The notes below the pieces were generated by a model that saw only the letters and a program-made list of their open reading frames with translations, was not told where the DNA came from and ran no database searches. From assembly GCA_949294735.1 (NCBI GenBank), contig CASFII010000006.1, positions 372,001 to 436,000 on the forward strand: DNA of 64,000 nt. Reading direction: 5' to 3'. Below, piece after piece: positions 37,618 through 46,134 of the stretch. Numbering within the stretch: position 1 is the first letter of the stretch; each line of letters begins with the position of its first letter. Source of the stretch: an uncultured Coriobacteriaceae bacterium. Lineage in GTDB: Bacteria > Actinomycetota > Coriobacteriia > Coriobacteriales > Eggerthellaceae. The position numbers and the translations under genes are program-made.

Positions 37618-38388
37618 CTAAACAGGACGACGATGGTCTGGTTCCGTCGTCAGAATAAGGGGACCATCTTCGGTAATTGCAACGGTCTTTTCGAAATGCG
37701 CGGAAGGTTTACCATCTCGAGTAACCACAAGCCAACCATCAGGCATTTGCTTGGTTTTATGGGTACCAATATTAATCATAGGCTCAATAGCAAGCACCAT
37801 ACCTGGCTCTAGACGAATACCCGTGTGCTTACGACCGTAGTTGGGTACGTTGGGATCTTCGTGCATATTACGACCAATGCCATGCCCAACATATTCACGC
37901 ACAACGCCATAACCTGCAGCTTCTGCAATTTCTTGCACGGCGGCACCAATGTCACCCAGGCGATTACCTGGACGCGCTGCTTCTAGGCCTGCCCACATGC
38001 ACTTTTCCGTTACCTCCAAAAGACGCTGTTTTTCAGGAGAAATCTTACCTACTGGGAAGGTCCAAGCATTATCTCCTACCCAACCATCAACAATTGCGCC
38101 CGTATCAATTGAGATAATGTCGCCTTCTTTAAGAATCACACCTGCAGAAGGTATGCCATGAACAATTTGCTCATTGATTGACGCACAAATGCTTCCCGGG
38201 AATCCACCGTACCCCTTAAATGCTGGAATTCCGCCCTCTAAACGAATAAGAGCCTCGGCAAACTGATCAAGCTCTAAGGTTGAAATCCCAGGTTGTACCC
38301 GTGCGCCTACCTCACGCAATACTTTGGCAGAAATTCTGCCCGCTTCTTTCATAGCTTCAATTTCGGCTGGTGACTTCTTCATAATCAT
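37618..38388 (-). CDS. map: Methionine aminopeptidase type I
   Basis: 256-residue metalloprotease removing N-terminal methionine from nascent proteins. The two-metal site residues are in SIDTGAIVDGWVGDNAW (Asp pair), YVGHGIGRNMHEDP (His), VLAIEPMIN (Glu) and the C-terminal TVAITEDG (Glu). Start either ATG 38388 or the in-frame ATG 38382; ribosome site weak. It is downstream of rplA but separated by a terminator. Confidence 0.96.
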   Translation of the reverse strand: MIMKKSPAEIEAMKEAGRISAKVLREVGARVQPGISTLELDQFAEALIRLEGGIPAFKGYGGFPGSICASINEQIVHGIPSAGVILKEGDIISIDTGAIVDGWVGDNAWTFPVGKISPEKQRLLEVTEKCMWAGLEAARPGNRLGDIGAAVQEIAEAAGYGVVREYVGHGIGRNMHEDPNVPNYGRKHTGIRLEPGMVLAIEPMINIGTHKTKQMPDGWLVVTRDGKPSAHFEKTVAITEDGPLILTTEPDHRRPV

Positions 38389-38429
38389 GCTTCTTTACCT
38401 TTCATGCCCTGATTCTCTTCCTTGGGCAG

Positions 38430-38469
38430 TATAAAACAAAAAGCCCCTCGGCACTAACCAAGGGGCTTT
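38430..38469 (-). terminator. Terminator after rplA
   Basis: 9-bp stem (38461-38469 with 38440-38448) followed on the minus strand by TTTTTGTTTT. It ends the tRNA-tuf-rplA transcript. Confidence 0.88.
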
Positions 38470-38488
38470 CGTAAACGCTTTCGCGAAT

Positions 38489-39202
38489 TTATTCGCTCGC
38501 AGATTCCGTGTAGTTACGAGTTACCGAAGAATCAACTGCAATACCCGGGCTCATGGTGGAAGCGATGGTTACCGACTTCACATATCTACCCTTTGCAGCT
38601 GCAGGCTTCATACGGAGCACTTCGTCGTAAACAGCGCCGTAGTTTTCAGCCAGCTGTTCAGCGGAGAAGCTAACCTTGCCCAGAATAACGTGAGCAATGC
38701 CATAACGGTCTGCACGATATTCAACGCGGCCACCCTTGAGCTCTTTGATTGCCTTAGCAACATCAGGGGTAACAGTACCCAACTTCGGGTTCGGCATCAA
38801 ACCGCGAGGACCAAGGATTTTACCCAGACGACCAACTTTACCCATCTGGTCAGGGGTTGCTACAGCAGCGTCAAAGTTGAATTCGCCAGCCTGTACTTGC
38901 TGAATGAGTTCGTCGGTGCCAACGATGTCTGCACCAGCTTCTTCTGCAGCACGAGCAGCTTCACCTTCAGCAAAAACTGCAACGCGAACCGTCTTACCAG
39001 AGCCATTTGGCAGGCTTACGGTACCGCGGAGCTGCTGGTCAGCTTGACGGGTGTCAATACCCAAACGGAAGTGGACTTCTACCGTTTCGTCAAACTTAGC
39101 CGTAGAAATTTCCTTCAACAGTTCGAATGCAGCCAGAGGTGCAAGCGGAGTCTCAGGAACTTTTTCGGCAGCTGCCTGATAGTTCTTCGATTTCTTAGTC
39201 AT
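38489..39202 (-). CDS. rplA: 50S ribosomal protein L1
   Basis: 237-residue protein of the mobile L1 stalk, also a translational repressor of its own operon in other bacteria. The signature region [23 protein letters not shown] is present. GAAAGGA precedes ATG 39202. The 87-bp gap to rplK folds into two small hairpins (TTTCGC-GGCT-AGCC-GCGAAA and GAACG-AAAG-CGTTC on the minus strand). Confidence 0.98.
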   Translation of the reverse strand: MTKKSKNYQAAAEKVPETPLAPLAAFELLKEISTAKFDETVEVHFRLGIDTRQADQQLRGTVSLPNGSGKTVRVAVFAEGEAARAAEEAGADIVGTDELIQQVQAGEFNFDAAVATPDQMGKVGRLGKILGPRGLMPNPKLGTVTPDVAKAIKELKGGRVEYRADRYGIAHVILGKVSFSAEQLAENYGAVYDEVLRMKPAAAKGRYVKSVTIASTMSPGIAVDSSVTRNYTESASE

Positions 39203-39289
39203 AATAATTCCTTTCGTGGTATGGCGAACGCTTTCGTTCTTCCACTTATTTCATTTCGCTTTGGCTAAAGCCTTGCGAAATTATTACCG

Positions 39290-39790
39290 TTATTCTTCGA
39301 TGGTCTTGCCCTGAAGCATGGCCGCTACCTTACGGGACGGAACATACTTCTTCTTCATTTCCCTGCCTTCAATGCGAACACCCATGGAACGAGCAGTACC
39401 AGCAATGATTTCCATTGCGGCTTCTACCGTGTGAGCATTCAGGTCAGGAAGCTTCTTTTCAGCGATAGCGCGAAGATCGGCTTCGCTCAGCGTGCCAACA
39501 GCCTGAATCTGAGGAATGCCAGAACCCTTTTTAATGTTCAGTGCTTCCTTGATAAGAACTGCAGCAGGCGGGGTCTTGCACACAAACGTGAAAGACTTGT
39601 CTTCATAAATAGTAATTTCAACAGGGATAATGGTGCCAGCCTGGTCCTGCGTCTGGGCATTAAATGCCTGGCAGAACTGCATGATGTTAACACCCTGAGC
39701 ACCCAGAGCCGGGCCTACCGGAGGTGCCGGGTTAGCAGAGCCGGCGGGAATTTGCAGCTTAACAAAGCCAGCAACTTTCTTTTCAGCCAT
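39290..39790 (-). CDS. rplK: 50S ribosomal protein L11
   Basis: 166-residue protein of the GTPase-associated centre. [21 protein letters not shown] is the conserved N-terminal region and GTARSMG the C-terminal RNA-binding loop. It is ~25 residues longer than the common form, ending in a basic [17 protein letters not shown] tail. A structured 185-bp gap precedes it. Confidence 0.97.
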   Translation of the reverse strand: MAEKKVAGFVKLQIPAGSANPAPPVGPALGAQGVNIMQFCQAFNAQTQDQAGTIIPVEITIYEDKSFTFVCKTPPAAVLIKEALNIKKGSGIPQIQAVGTLSEADLRAIAEKKLPDLNAHTVEAAMEIIAGTARSMGVRIEGREMKKKYVPSRKVAAMLQGKTIEE

Positions 39791-39867
39791 CTTTACACCT
39801 TTCGGAGCCTTCTTCAGAAAGCTCTTTAGACTAACCTACACGAATCTTTATGAGCAGAGCCTTTGCG

Positions 39868-39912
39868 TGAGAAGCCCCAGTCCACTTGGGCACGCCTAAG
39901 CTCGTGTTCTCA
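39868..39912 (-). promoter_or_regulatory. Candidate structured leader upstream of rplK
   Basis: Between nusG and rplK the minus strand can fold as a closing stem TGAGAA/TTCTCA (39912-39907 with 39873-39868). The stem encloses two hairpins (CACG...CGTG and CCCA...TGGG), a small three-way junction. Position before rplK-rplA suggests a ribosomal-protein (L1 or L11) binding site, but I cannot match it to a known family. Confidence 0.4.
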
Positions 39913-39975
39913 ACTTCATAAGCACAACAGGCTTACTTTACCCTGCTAAACCAAAGTTTGCAGAGAGGCGACACA

Positions 39976-40506
39976 TTAAATCTTTGCCACCTGATCGAAG
40001 GAAAGTTCCACGGGGGTTTCACGCCCGAAGATGGAAACCATAACCTTCACCTTGCCGGCTTCGGGCATAACTTCTGCCACGGTGCCGTCAAATTCAGCCA
40101 GAGGACCAGAAACAACCTTAACCGACTGACCAACTTCAATGCTGGTTGAAGTTTTCTTCGGAGCCTCACGGCTGGTGCGCTTCATGATCTTGTTGTACTC
40201 TTCACGTGTGAGTGGCGCAGGTTTCCCATTGCTACCCACAAAACCGGTTACACCTGGAGTGTTGCGAACTGCCGCCCAAGAGCGGTCATCCAGTTCCATA
40301 CGAACTAACACATAGCCAGGAAAAACCTTCTTTTCATTTTCAACGCGACGTCCGCCTTCTTTGATTTCCGTAACCATTTCGGTTGGGATTTCAATAGCAA
40401 AGACATTGTTTTCTAAGCCCATCGTGTCAATGCGCGTTTCAAGATTTTTCTTAACCTTTTTTTCGTATCCAGAATACGTATGTAGGACATACCATTTCTT
40501 TGCCAC
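39976..40506 (-). CDS. nusG: Transcription termination/antitermination factor NusG
   Basis: 176 residues. The N-terminal NGN domain ([37 protein letters not shown]) binds RNA polymerase. The C-terminal KOW domain ([19 protein letters not shown]) contacts Rho or S10. It sits 11 bp after secE in the standard order secE-nusG-rplK-rplA. Confidence 0.98.
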   Translation of the reverse strand: MAKKWYVLHTYSGYEKKVKKNLETRIDTMGLENNVFAIEIPTEMVTEIKEGGRRVENEKKVFPGYVLVRMELDDRSWAAVRNTPGVTGFVGSNGKPAPLTREEYNKIMKRTSREAPKKTSTSIEVGQSVKVVSGPLAEFDGTVAEVMPEAGKVKVMVSIFGRETPVELSFDQVAKI

Positions 40507-40517
40507 GATGCAATTCC

Positions 40518-40955
40518 TTAGAACAGAGCGGGAATACTTGAAATTCCAACTAGGGCAGGCGTAATAATCACGTTGTCAAGCACGGCAACATAGATGCCGA
40601 AGAAGAGAAGTGCAGCTACAACCACAACACTCCAACGCAGTACGTCTTGTTTGGTCGGCCACGTAATACGCTTCATTTCAGCCTTCACGTCACGGAAGAA
40701 CTGGAAACGCTTCTTCTTTTCTGGTTCCTTTGCCTTGCGAGCCAATGCGGCTTTCTTAGCTTCTTCGCGTGCTGCTTCTTCGGCTGCAATGCGCTCAGCG
40801 CGACGTTCACGGAAGCTCTTTTTCGGCTCTTCGGCCGGTTCTTCCTGCGTTGCTTCTGCGTTCAATGCAGCTTCTTCTGCCTTACGTGCCTGTTCCTTTT
40901 TAGCGGCACGAGCAGCGGATGCTTTAGCACGTTGTGTTTTAGATTTCTGAGCCAT
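40518..40955 (-). CDS. secE: Preprotein translocase subunit SecE
   Basis: 145 residues. The C-terminal ~60 are the conserved SecE unit, an amphipathic helix ([21 protein letters not shown]) and one membrane span. The first ~85 residues are a highly charged Lys/Ala/Glu/Arg-rich extension that is longer than in most bacteria and probably cytosolic. It follows tRNA-Trp. Confidence 0.95.
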   Translation of the reverse strand: MAQKSKTQRAKASAARAAKKEQARKAEEAALNAEATQEEPAEEPKKSFRERRAERIAAEEAAREEAKKAALARKAKEPEKKKRFQFFRDVKAEMKRITWPTKQDVLRWSVVVVAALLFFGIYVAVLDNVIITPALVGISSIPALF

Positions 40956-41081
40956 CTAAAATCCTTTACCCTTGGGTTTCCCCTGATAAACAATGTGTTT
41001 TCAGGGTATTTCCTTTCAGGAATTTCTACCTATATCTAAACGACAAACAAGCAGCCTATGGTGGCTGCTCGATAAACAAGC

Positions 41082-41158
41082 TGGCAGGCCAGGAGGGACT
41101 CGAACCCCCAACATGCGGTTTTGGAGACCGCCGCTCTACCAATTGGAGCTACTGGCCT
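41082..41158 (-). tRNA. tRNA-Trp (CCA)
   Basis: Cloverleaf on the minus strand. The acceptor is AGGCCAG/CTGGCCT and the anticodon loop is CTCCAAA with anticodon CCA. The T-arm is GGGGTTCGAGTCCC. Discriminator G is followed by an encoded CCA. It lies between rpmG and secE in the same transcript. Confidence 0.96.
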
Positions 41159-41184
41159 GTGCCTTGTTCCGTAAACCTAACCTT

Positions 41185-41334
41185 CTAGCGAGTTTCGCGG
41201 TGCAAGGTGTGATGACCACACCACTTGCAGTACTTCTTGAACTCGATACGGTCAGGATTATTCTGCTTGTTCTTCTTGGTCGTATAATTGCGGCGTTTGC
41301 ATTCGGTGCACGCCAAAGTGACCAAAGTACGCAT
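41185..41334 (-). CDS. rpmG: 50S ribosomal protein L33
   Basis: 49-residue zinc-ribbon ribosomal protein. It has two CxxC pairs (Cys9/12 and Cys36/39), so this is the zinc-binding (C+) form, with the typical [15 protein letters not shown] start and [12 protein letters not shown] core. ATG 41334 is preceded by AAAGGAG. It lies between tuf and tRNA-Trp. Confidence 0.96.
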   Translation of the reverse strand: MRTLVTLACTECKRRNYTTKKNKQNNPDRIEFKKYCKWCGHHTLHRETR

Positions 41335-41393
41335 GAATTCTCCTTTTACCTATTCGTTTCAAGCAGGTTGCTAGCATACACATGAATTTAGAT

Positions 41394-41466
41394 AAGTGGA
41401 ACCCGCCATTCATAGTGACAGGTTCCACTTGTTATCTAACAGCTGCCAGACACTTTCCTGTCTGGC
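41394..41466 (-). other. Two hairpins between tuf and rpmG
   Basis: 10-bp stem 41394-41403/41421-41430 and 8-bp stem 41445-41452/41459-41466. Neither is followed by a T-run on the minus strand. They look like RNA processing or stability elements and not like terminators. Confidence 0.55.
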
Positions 41467-41498
41467 TCTATGAAGCTCGCTTAAACCTTAGATTTAAG

Positions 41499-42701
41499 TT
41501 ACTTCAAAATCTTGGTCACACGACCGGAACCAACGGTGCGGCCACCTTCGCGGATAGCGAAACGAAGGCCTTCTTCCATTGCGATCGGGTGAATGAGTTC
41601 GCCACGGAGTTCGATGTTGTCGCCAGGCATAACCATTTCGGTGCCTTCAGGCAGGTGAGCAACACCGGTAACGTCGGTGGTGCGGAAGTAGAACTGCGGA
41701 CGATAGCCATCGAAGAACGGGGTGTGACGGCCGCCTTCTTCCTTGGTAAGGATGTAAACCTGACCGAGGAATTCGGTGTGCGGGGTAACGCTACCGGGCT
41801 TGCAGAGTACCTGGCCACGAACGATTTCTTCGCGCTTGATACCACGGAGCAAGCAACCGATGTTGTCGCCAGCCTGAGCTTCGTCAAGCAGCTTGCGGAA
41901 CATTTCGATACCGGTGCAAACCGTGCTCTGGGTTTCCTTGATACCAACAATTTCCAGCGGGTCGTTTACATGCAGAACACCGCGTTCTACACGACCAGTT
42001 GCTACGGTGCCACGACCGGTGATGGTCATGGTGTCTTCTACAGCCATCAAGAACGGCTTGTCTACGTCGCGTTCCGGAGTCGGGATGTAGCTGTCTACAG
42101 CGTCCATGAGCTCCCAGATCTTTTCCTGCCATTCCTTGTCACCTTCGAGGGCCTTCAGAGCGGAACCGCGGATAATCGGGGTGTCGTCTCCCGGGAATTC
42201 ATAAGAAGTCAGCAGTTCGCGAACTTCCATTTCAACGAGTTCGATGAGTTCTTCGTCGTCAACCATGTCGCACTTGTTCAGGAAGACTACGATGTAAGGA
42301 ACGCCTACCTGACGAGCGAGCAGGATGTGTTCGCGAGTCTGAGCCATGGGACCGTCGGTTGCTGCGATAACGAGGATTGCACCGTCCATCTGAGCAGCAC
42401 CGGTGATCATGTTCTTTACGTAGTCAGCGTGACCCGGGCAGTCTACGTGAGCGTAGTGACGGGTGTCAGTCTGATATTCGATGTGAGCAATCGAAATGGT
42501 GATGCCGCGTTCGCGTTCTTCAGGAGCTTTGTCGATCTGATCGAAAGCGGTGAAGTCTGCAGTTGCGGTACCATGAGAGCCGTCGTTTTCAGACAGCGTC
42601 TTGGAAATTGCAGCGGTGAGCGTGGTTTTGCCGTGGTCAACGTGACCGATTGTGCCGATGTTTACATGCGGCTTAGAACGCTCAAACTTCTCTTTAGCCA
42701 T
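41499..42701 (-). CDS. tuf: Elongation factor Tu
   Basis: 400-residue GTPase delivering aminoacyl-tRNA. G1 [10 protein letters not shown]3 DCPGH, G4 NKCD and domain 2/3 motifs are all intact. I start at ATG 42701 ([10 protein letters not shown]), with a perfect AGGAGG upstream. The frame extends upstream without a ribosome site. It follows three tRNA genes, the classic tRNA-tufB arrangement. A long antisense open frame across it is a codon-bias artefact. Confidence 0.99.
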   Translation of the reverse strand: MAKEKFERSKPHVNIGTIGHVDHGKTTLTAAISKTLSENDGSHGTATADFTAFDQIDKAPEERERGITISIAHIEYQTDTRHYAHVDCPGHADYVKNMITGAAQMDGAILVIAATDGPMAQTREHILLARQVGVPYIVVFLNKCDMVDDEELIELVEMEVRELLTSYEFPGDDTPIIRGSALKALEGDKEWQEKIWELMDAVDSYIPTPERDVDKPFLMAVEDTMTITGRGTVATGRVERGVLHVNDPLEIVGIKETQSTVCTGIEMFRKLLDEAQAGDNIGCLLRGIKREEIVRGQVLCKPGSVTPHTEFLGQVYILTKEEGGRHTPFFDGYRPQFYFRTTDVTGVAHLPEGTEMVMPGDNIELRGELIHPIAMEEGLRFAIREGGRTVGSGRVTKILK

Positions 42702-42805
42702 GTCATTCCTCCTAATATAAAGGTTGCTACTAAGGCTTGGCTTCGTGAATTTTGAAACCGAATAATACATAACACGCCCGAAAATCGGGCGCGATAACTT
42801 ACAAA

Positions 42806-42882
42806 TGGTAGCGGTGACTGGATTTGAACCAGTGACGCCACGGGTATGAACCGTGTGCTCTGACCAACTGAGCTACACCGCC
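42806..42882 (-). tRNA. tRNA-Met (CAT), probably elongator
   Basis: Minus-strand cloverleaf GGCGGTG...CACCGCT with anticodon loop TTCATAC. The 1-72 pair is G-U, and the initiator features (unpaired 1-72, three G-C pairs in the anticodon stem) are absent. It is therefore elongator Met; tRNA-Ile2 is the alternative. CCA is encoded. Confidence 0.92.
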
Positions 42883-42888
42883 ATTAAA

Positions 42889-42964
42889 TGGAGCCTGCGA
42901 CCGGACTTGAACCGGTGACCTCTTCGTTACCAACGAAGTGCTCTACCGACTGAGCTACACAGGC
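42889..42964 (-). tRNA. tRNA-Thr (GGT)
   Basis: Minus strand. Acceptor GCCTGTG/CGCAGGC, anticodon stem CTTCG/CGAAG with loop TTGGTAA (anticodon GGT). Encoded CCA. Confidence 0.95.
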
Positions 42965-42968
42965 GCGA

Positions 42969-43053
42969 TGGTGGGAGCACTAGGATTCGAACCTAGGTAG
43001 GCAGAGCCAACGGGTTTACAGCCCGTCCCCTTTAACCACTCGGGCACACTCCC
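42969..43053 (-). tRNA. tRNA-Tyr (GTA)
   Basis: Minus strand, class II tRNA with a long variable arm. Acceptor GGGAGTG with GTGCTCCC, anticodon stem ACGGG/CCCGT with loop CTGTAAA (anticodon GTA). Encoded CCA. First gene of the operon. Confidence 0.95.
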
Positions 43054-43153
43054 ATGATTACGCTTGAATGACGCTCAATTCATGTGTATTTATCAAGCTG
43101 CCACTTGCGAAATTTGCGGGCGTAAAACACCCTCGAACTGCGCAAGCAAACGA

Positions 43154-43182
43154 ATAATACGCGATGGAAATTCGGCTGTCAA
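43154..43182 (-). promoter_or_regulatory. Promoter of the tRNA-Tyr/Thr/Met-tuf-rpmG-secE-nusG-rplKA operon
   Basis: Minus strand -35 TTGACA (43182-43177), exactly 17 nt, -10 TATTAT (43159-43154). Near-consensus, as expected for a highly expressed translation operon. Start near 43147. Confidence 0.85.
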
Positions 43183-43629
43183 CTGTCTACACGGGTTCGG
43201 GTGTGTCTATTTTGTGGACGCGCGAAGTGTTTTTCCATGGTACGGTGTTTTCAACGTAGTTCTTACTCTATATACATATTATATAGAGGCACTTCTTTTG
43301 ATTGCTGCTCATCTTTTAATGATAGGTTTTTCCTTGCCCTATTCCACCTTAAACACCCTATCCCATCTTAAACATCTGCTTCAACTCTTCTAAGTTTTTG
43401 CAAATTCTTAACATTCTTGTCTGTTTCTATGCCGCTTTCGCATCAAGGCCAAGCTATGCCCTATGGATAGTAGCTCTTAGCTAAGTTTATACTATATATA
43501 GACGTTTACATTTCATTCAGAGCCTTCCTTACCTTCCGAAAGCAGCTGAAATAAACTCCAGACCAACATCTTCCTGTAAGCAAAATCAGCTATTTGAGCA
43601 GGTTTTATGGCGAAGTTACGCATAAGAAT

Positions 43630-43657
43630 TTGAAGATTTGCCTGCTTGTGATACTAT
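43630..43657 (+). promoter_or_regulatory. Promoter of the first NlpC/P60 gene
   Basis: TTGAAG (43630-43635), 16-nt spacer ending TGTGA, TACTAT (43652-43657). About 50 nt before the GTG start at 43711. Confidence 0.6.
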
Positions 43658-43710
43658 GTAACACAGCTTGTGCCCAAAACGTACTACGTGCTTAATCGAG
43701 GAGGTTTCCA

Positions 43711-44793
43711 GTGAAAGAGCACACCAACACACTAGATAGGCGAGCATTCATTGGCGGAGCTGTTGCTTTAGGCGCCGCTTCTTTTCTCGCTCCTAATTTA
43801 GCATTCGCAGAAACCGCAGCCGAAAAACAGGCTGAGGCTGACGAAGTGCGTAATCAATTGGTTGGCTTGCAGGCCGACTTAGAAAAAGCTTCTGATGATT
43901 ACTATGCTGCAGTTGAAGAGCAAGAAGCTGCTCAGGCTGCCATGGAAGCTGAACAAAAGAAGATTGACGAAGCAAACGCACGTATTGCAGAACTTCAGGA
44001 AAACTTGAGCGTTCGTGCTCGCAGCATGTATCGCACTGGTTCTTCTACCTTCTTAGACTTTTTACTTGGTGCTACTTCCTTCCAGGAATTCACACAAAAC
44101 TGGGATTTGCTTAACCGTATGAACCAGAACGACACCGACATGGTGGACGAAACTAAAACCCTTCGTGCTGAACTTGAAGAAGCTAAGGCTGAATACGAAA
44201 AGCAGGAAAAGATTGCTGCTGAAAAGGCTGCCGAAGCTAAGAAGATCAAGGATGATGTTGAAGCTCAAGTCAACCAGGCACAAGTACTGGTTGAAAAACT
44301 TGACGCTGAAGCAAAAGAATTGCTTGAACAGGAACAGGCTGCAGCAGCAGCGGCAGCAGCAGCCAAAGCAGCAGCTGAAGTTGCTAAAGAAGAAGGAGGT
44401 TCTGGCGGCGGTAGCGGTTACACGGGTAACGGCAAAGACGTTCCCTCTCATGGCTCCGTTGTCGACTACGCGCTTTCTCGTATTGGTTGCCCCTATGTTT
44501 GGGGCGCTGAAGGCCCGAACTCTTTCGACTGCTCTGGTCTGGTTCGTTGGTCGTACCTGCAAGTTGGTATTTCCTTGCCACACCAAAGCGGCGCTCTGTA
44601 CCGCGTAGCCACCTGGCGTGGTCCGGTGTCTGAAGCGCGCCCTGGTGACGTGTTGTGGCGCAGCGGCCATGTTGGTATCGCGGTAGGTTATGGTGGCGTT
44701 CCTTATGTACACGCCCCTACCTTTGGCGCTTATGTTCGTGACACCGACTCACTATCTTGGTCTGGTTTCACGCACGCTCTACGTTTTGGCTAA
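43711..44793 (+). CDS. Tat-exported coiled-coil NlpC/P60 peptidoglycan hydrolase (paralogue 1)
   Basis: 360 residues. A twin-arginine signal (LDRRAFIGGAVALGAASFLA, cleavage near AFA) is followed by a long coiled coil (~35-220) like those of PcsB/RipA-type hydrolases. It contains RARSMYRTGSSTFLDFLLGA, then an Ala/Gly-rich linker. The C-terminal NlpC/P60 domain (~247-360) has Cys274 in FDCSGLV, His320 in GHVGIAVG and His334 in YVHAP, so it should be an active endopeptidase cutting cell-wall stem peptides. Export by Tat for this family is unusual outside actinobacteria. GTG 43711 has GAGGAGG upstream. The next gene is a paralogue. Confidence 0.92.
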   Translation: MKEHTNTLDRRAFIGGAVALGAASFLAPNLAFAETAAEKQAEADEVRNQLVGLQADLEKASDDYYAAVEEQEAAQAAMEAEQKKIDEANARIAELQENLSVRARSMYRTGSSTFLDFLLGATSFQEFTQNWDLLNRMNQNDTDMVDETKTLRAELEEAKAEYEKQEKIAAEKAAEAKKIKDDVEAQVNQAQVLVEKLDAEAKELLEQEQAAAAAAAAAKAAAEVAKEEGGSGGGSGYTGNGKDVPSHGSVVDYALSRIGCPYVWGAEGPNSFDCSGLVRWSYLQVGISLPHQSGALYRVATWRGPVSEARPGDVLWRSGHVGIAVGYGGVPYVHAPTFGAYVRDTDSLSWSGFTHALRFG

Positions 44794-44915
44794 TCTGCTT
44801 CACTGGGACACATCTCCCTTTCTTAACGAATATTTGTAGCTTATATGTCAAAGCCGGCTTCCTTCTGGTGGTCGGCTTTACTACGTTCCAGACTTTCCGC
44901 TAAAATGGGCAAACC

Positions 44916-44959
44916 GCTTGTTCTCATTTGGAACAAGCATGCACAAGCAAATGAGCAAG
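44916..44959 (+). promoter_or_regulatory. Two-state hairpin element before the second NlpC/P60 gene
   Basis: State 1 pairs GCTTGTTC (44916-44923) with GAACAAGC (44931-44938), loop TCATTTG. State 2 pairs CTTG-tt-CTCATTTG (44917-44930) with CAAATGAG-CAAG (44948-44959), 12 bp with a two-base bulge. The two exclude each other, or the loop of state 1 could form a pseudoknot with 44948-44954. It lies 9 nt upstream of the ribosome site GGGGAG. Confidence 0.5.
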
Positions 44960-44979
44960 TTATTCGTGGGGAGTACGTT

Positions 44980-46062
44980 TTGGGTCTTTTCAAGAGCGAC
45001 GAATATACAAGCACCGATTTTTCCATCAACAGAAGAACCTTCTTAGGTGGGGCAACCGTAGCAACACTGGGCTTGCTAGCAGGAAGCCCTACTTTTGCGT
45101 TTGCGGACACTGCAGCCGAAAAGCAAGCTGAAGCAGATGCCGCTCTCGCATCACTTAATTCCATGCAAGAAAAGCTTGATAAAGCTACTGCCAACTACGA
45201 CGACGCCTTGGCTGAACAAAAAGCTGCTCAAAAGCGTATGGATGAAGCTGAAAAGAAAATCAATGAAGCGACAGCACGCATCTCTGAGCTGCAAGACAAT
45301 TTAAGCTCGCGCGCCCGTAGTATGTATCGCACTGGTTCTTCTACCTTCTTAGACTTTTTGCTCGGCGCAGCCAGCTTTAATGAGTTTTCTCAGAACTGGT
45401 TCTTGTTGGGTAAAATCAATGAAAACGACGAAGAGATGGTTCAGGAAACCAAAGATCTTCGCGCTGAAGTTGAAGTAGAAAAGAAGGTCTACACCGAACA
45501 AGAAAAAGTTGCTGCTAAAAAAGCTGAAGAAGCAAAAAAGATTAAAGATGAAGCTGAGAACACTGTGGCCGCAATGCAGGATGTATATAACAGTCTTTCT
45601 GCTGAAGCTGCAGCACTTTTAGAAGAAGAGCGGGCAGCTCAGGAAGCTGCTCAGGCTCAGGAGGCTCAAGATGCTCACAACAACGGCACGCTTGGTGGCG
45701 GCAGTGGAAGCCATGCTGGCAAAGAGCCTCCCTACAGTGCAGTAACGGGTAACGCTATCGTCGACCGCGCTTATAGCTACTTAGGTAATGCCAATTACGT
45801 ATTTGGTGCATGTTCTCCTGGTAAGTTTGACTGCTCAGGGTTTGTTTCCTATTGTTTGACAGGTTCTTACAGCCGTCTTGGCAGCACTACTACTTTTATG
45901 AACTGGCCACGTGTAAGCAATCCGAAACCTGGTGATGTTTGCACCAACTGGACACACTGCGGCATTTATATTGGTGGCGGCATGATGATTCACTGTTCTA
46001 GCCCCCAAGTTGGGGTAATTGAGAGCGGCGTCTACTCAAACATGATTTTCGTGCGCTACTAG
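44980..46062 (+). CDS. Tat-exported coiled-coil NlpC/P60 peptidoglycan hydrolase (paralogue 2)
   Basis: I start at TTG 44980, six bases after GGGGAG, which gives 360 residues, exactly the length of paralogue 1. Longer in-frame versions from 44845 would bury the Tat signal behind ~45 residues. The signal is INRRTFLGGATVATLGLLAG. The coiled coil (~45-240) shares TAAEKQAEAD and RARSMYRTGSSTFLDFLLGA with paralogue 1. The C-terminal NlpC/P60 domain has diverged but keeps Cys285 (FDCSGFV), His326 (HCGIYIGGG) and His338 (MIHCSS), plus extra cysteines. It is probably a tandem duplicate with altered substrate preference. It ends at a strong terminator. Confidence 0.9.
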   Translation: MGLFKSDEYTSTDFSINRRTFLGGATVATLGLLAGSPTFAFADTAAEKQAEADAALASLNSMQEKLDKATANYDDALAEQKAAQKRMDEAEKKINEATARISELQDNLSSRARSMYRTGSSTFLDFLLGAASFNEFSQNWFLLGKINENDEEMVQETKDLRAEVEVEKKVYTEQEKVAAKKAEEAKKIKDEAENTVAAMQDVYNSLSAEAAALLEEERAAQEAAQAQEAQDAHNNGTLGGGSGSHAGKEPPYSAVTGNAIVDRAYSYLGNANYVFGACSPGKFDCSGFVSYCLTGSYSRLGSTTTFMNWPRVSNPKPGDVCTNWTHCGIYIGGGMMIHCSSPQVGVIESGVYSNMIFVRY

Positions 46063-46095
46063 TATTTTCACTACGCATAATTGTTTAAATAGTTA

Positions 46096-46133
46096 TCGAA
46101 AAGGCTCGCAAAAGCGAGCCTTTTGAGTTTTTG
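46096..46133 (+). terminator. Terminator after the second NlpC/P60 gene
   Basis: 11-bp stem (46099-46109 with 46114-46124), AAAA loop, then TTTTGAGTTTTT. It also has T-runs in the opposite direction. Confidence 0.92.
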
Positions 46134-46134
46134 C

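Larger units (their letters stand above)
43054..43710. other. 657-bp AT-rich divergent intergenic region
   Basis: No gene supported. It holds the tRNA-tuf promoter (43154-43182), the promoter of the first NlpC/P60 gene (43630-43657) and an AT-rich 9-bp inverted repeat CTCTATATA/TATATAGAG (43267-43289). The rest is low in coding character. Confidence 0.6.

Noticed and set aside
41382..42755. 457-codon open frame antisense to tuf
   Set aside because: It mirrors the strongly biased codons of tuf on the other strand, has no ribosome site and encodes no recognisable domain.
43064..43393. 109-codon open frame in the AT-rich intergenic region
   Set aside because: It runs antisense through the tuf-operon promoter and the palindrome, and has no ribosome site or recognisable domain.
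43400..43710. Cyclic-di-AMP riboswitch before the NlpC/P60 genes
   Set aside because: This class often precedes wall hydrolases in actinobacteria, but its conserved core is not seen here or in 44794-44979.
44845..44979. N-terminal extension of the second NlpC/P60 protein
   Set aside because: It would place ~45 residues before the Tat signal. A TTG at 44980 with GGGGAG fits better and gives the same length as the paralogue.
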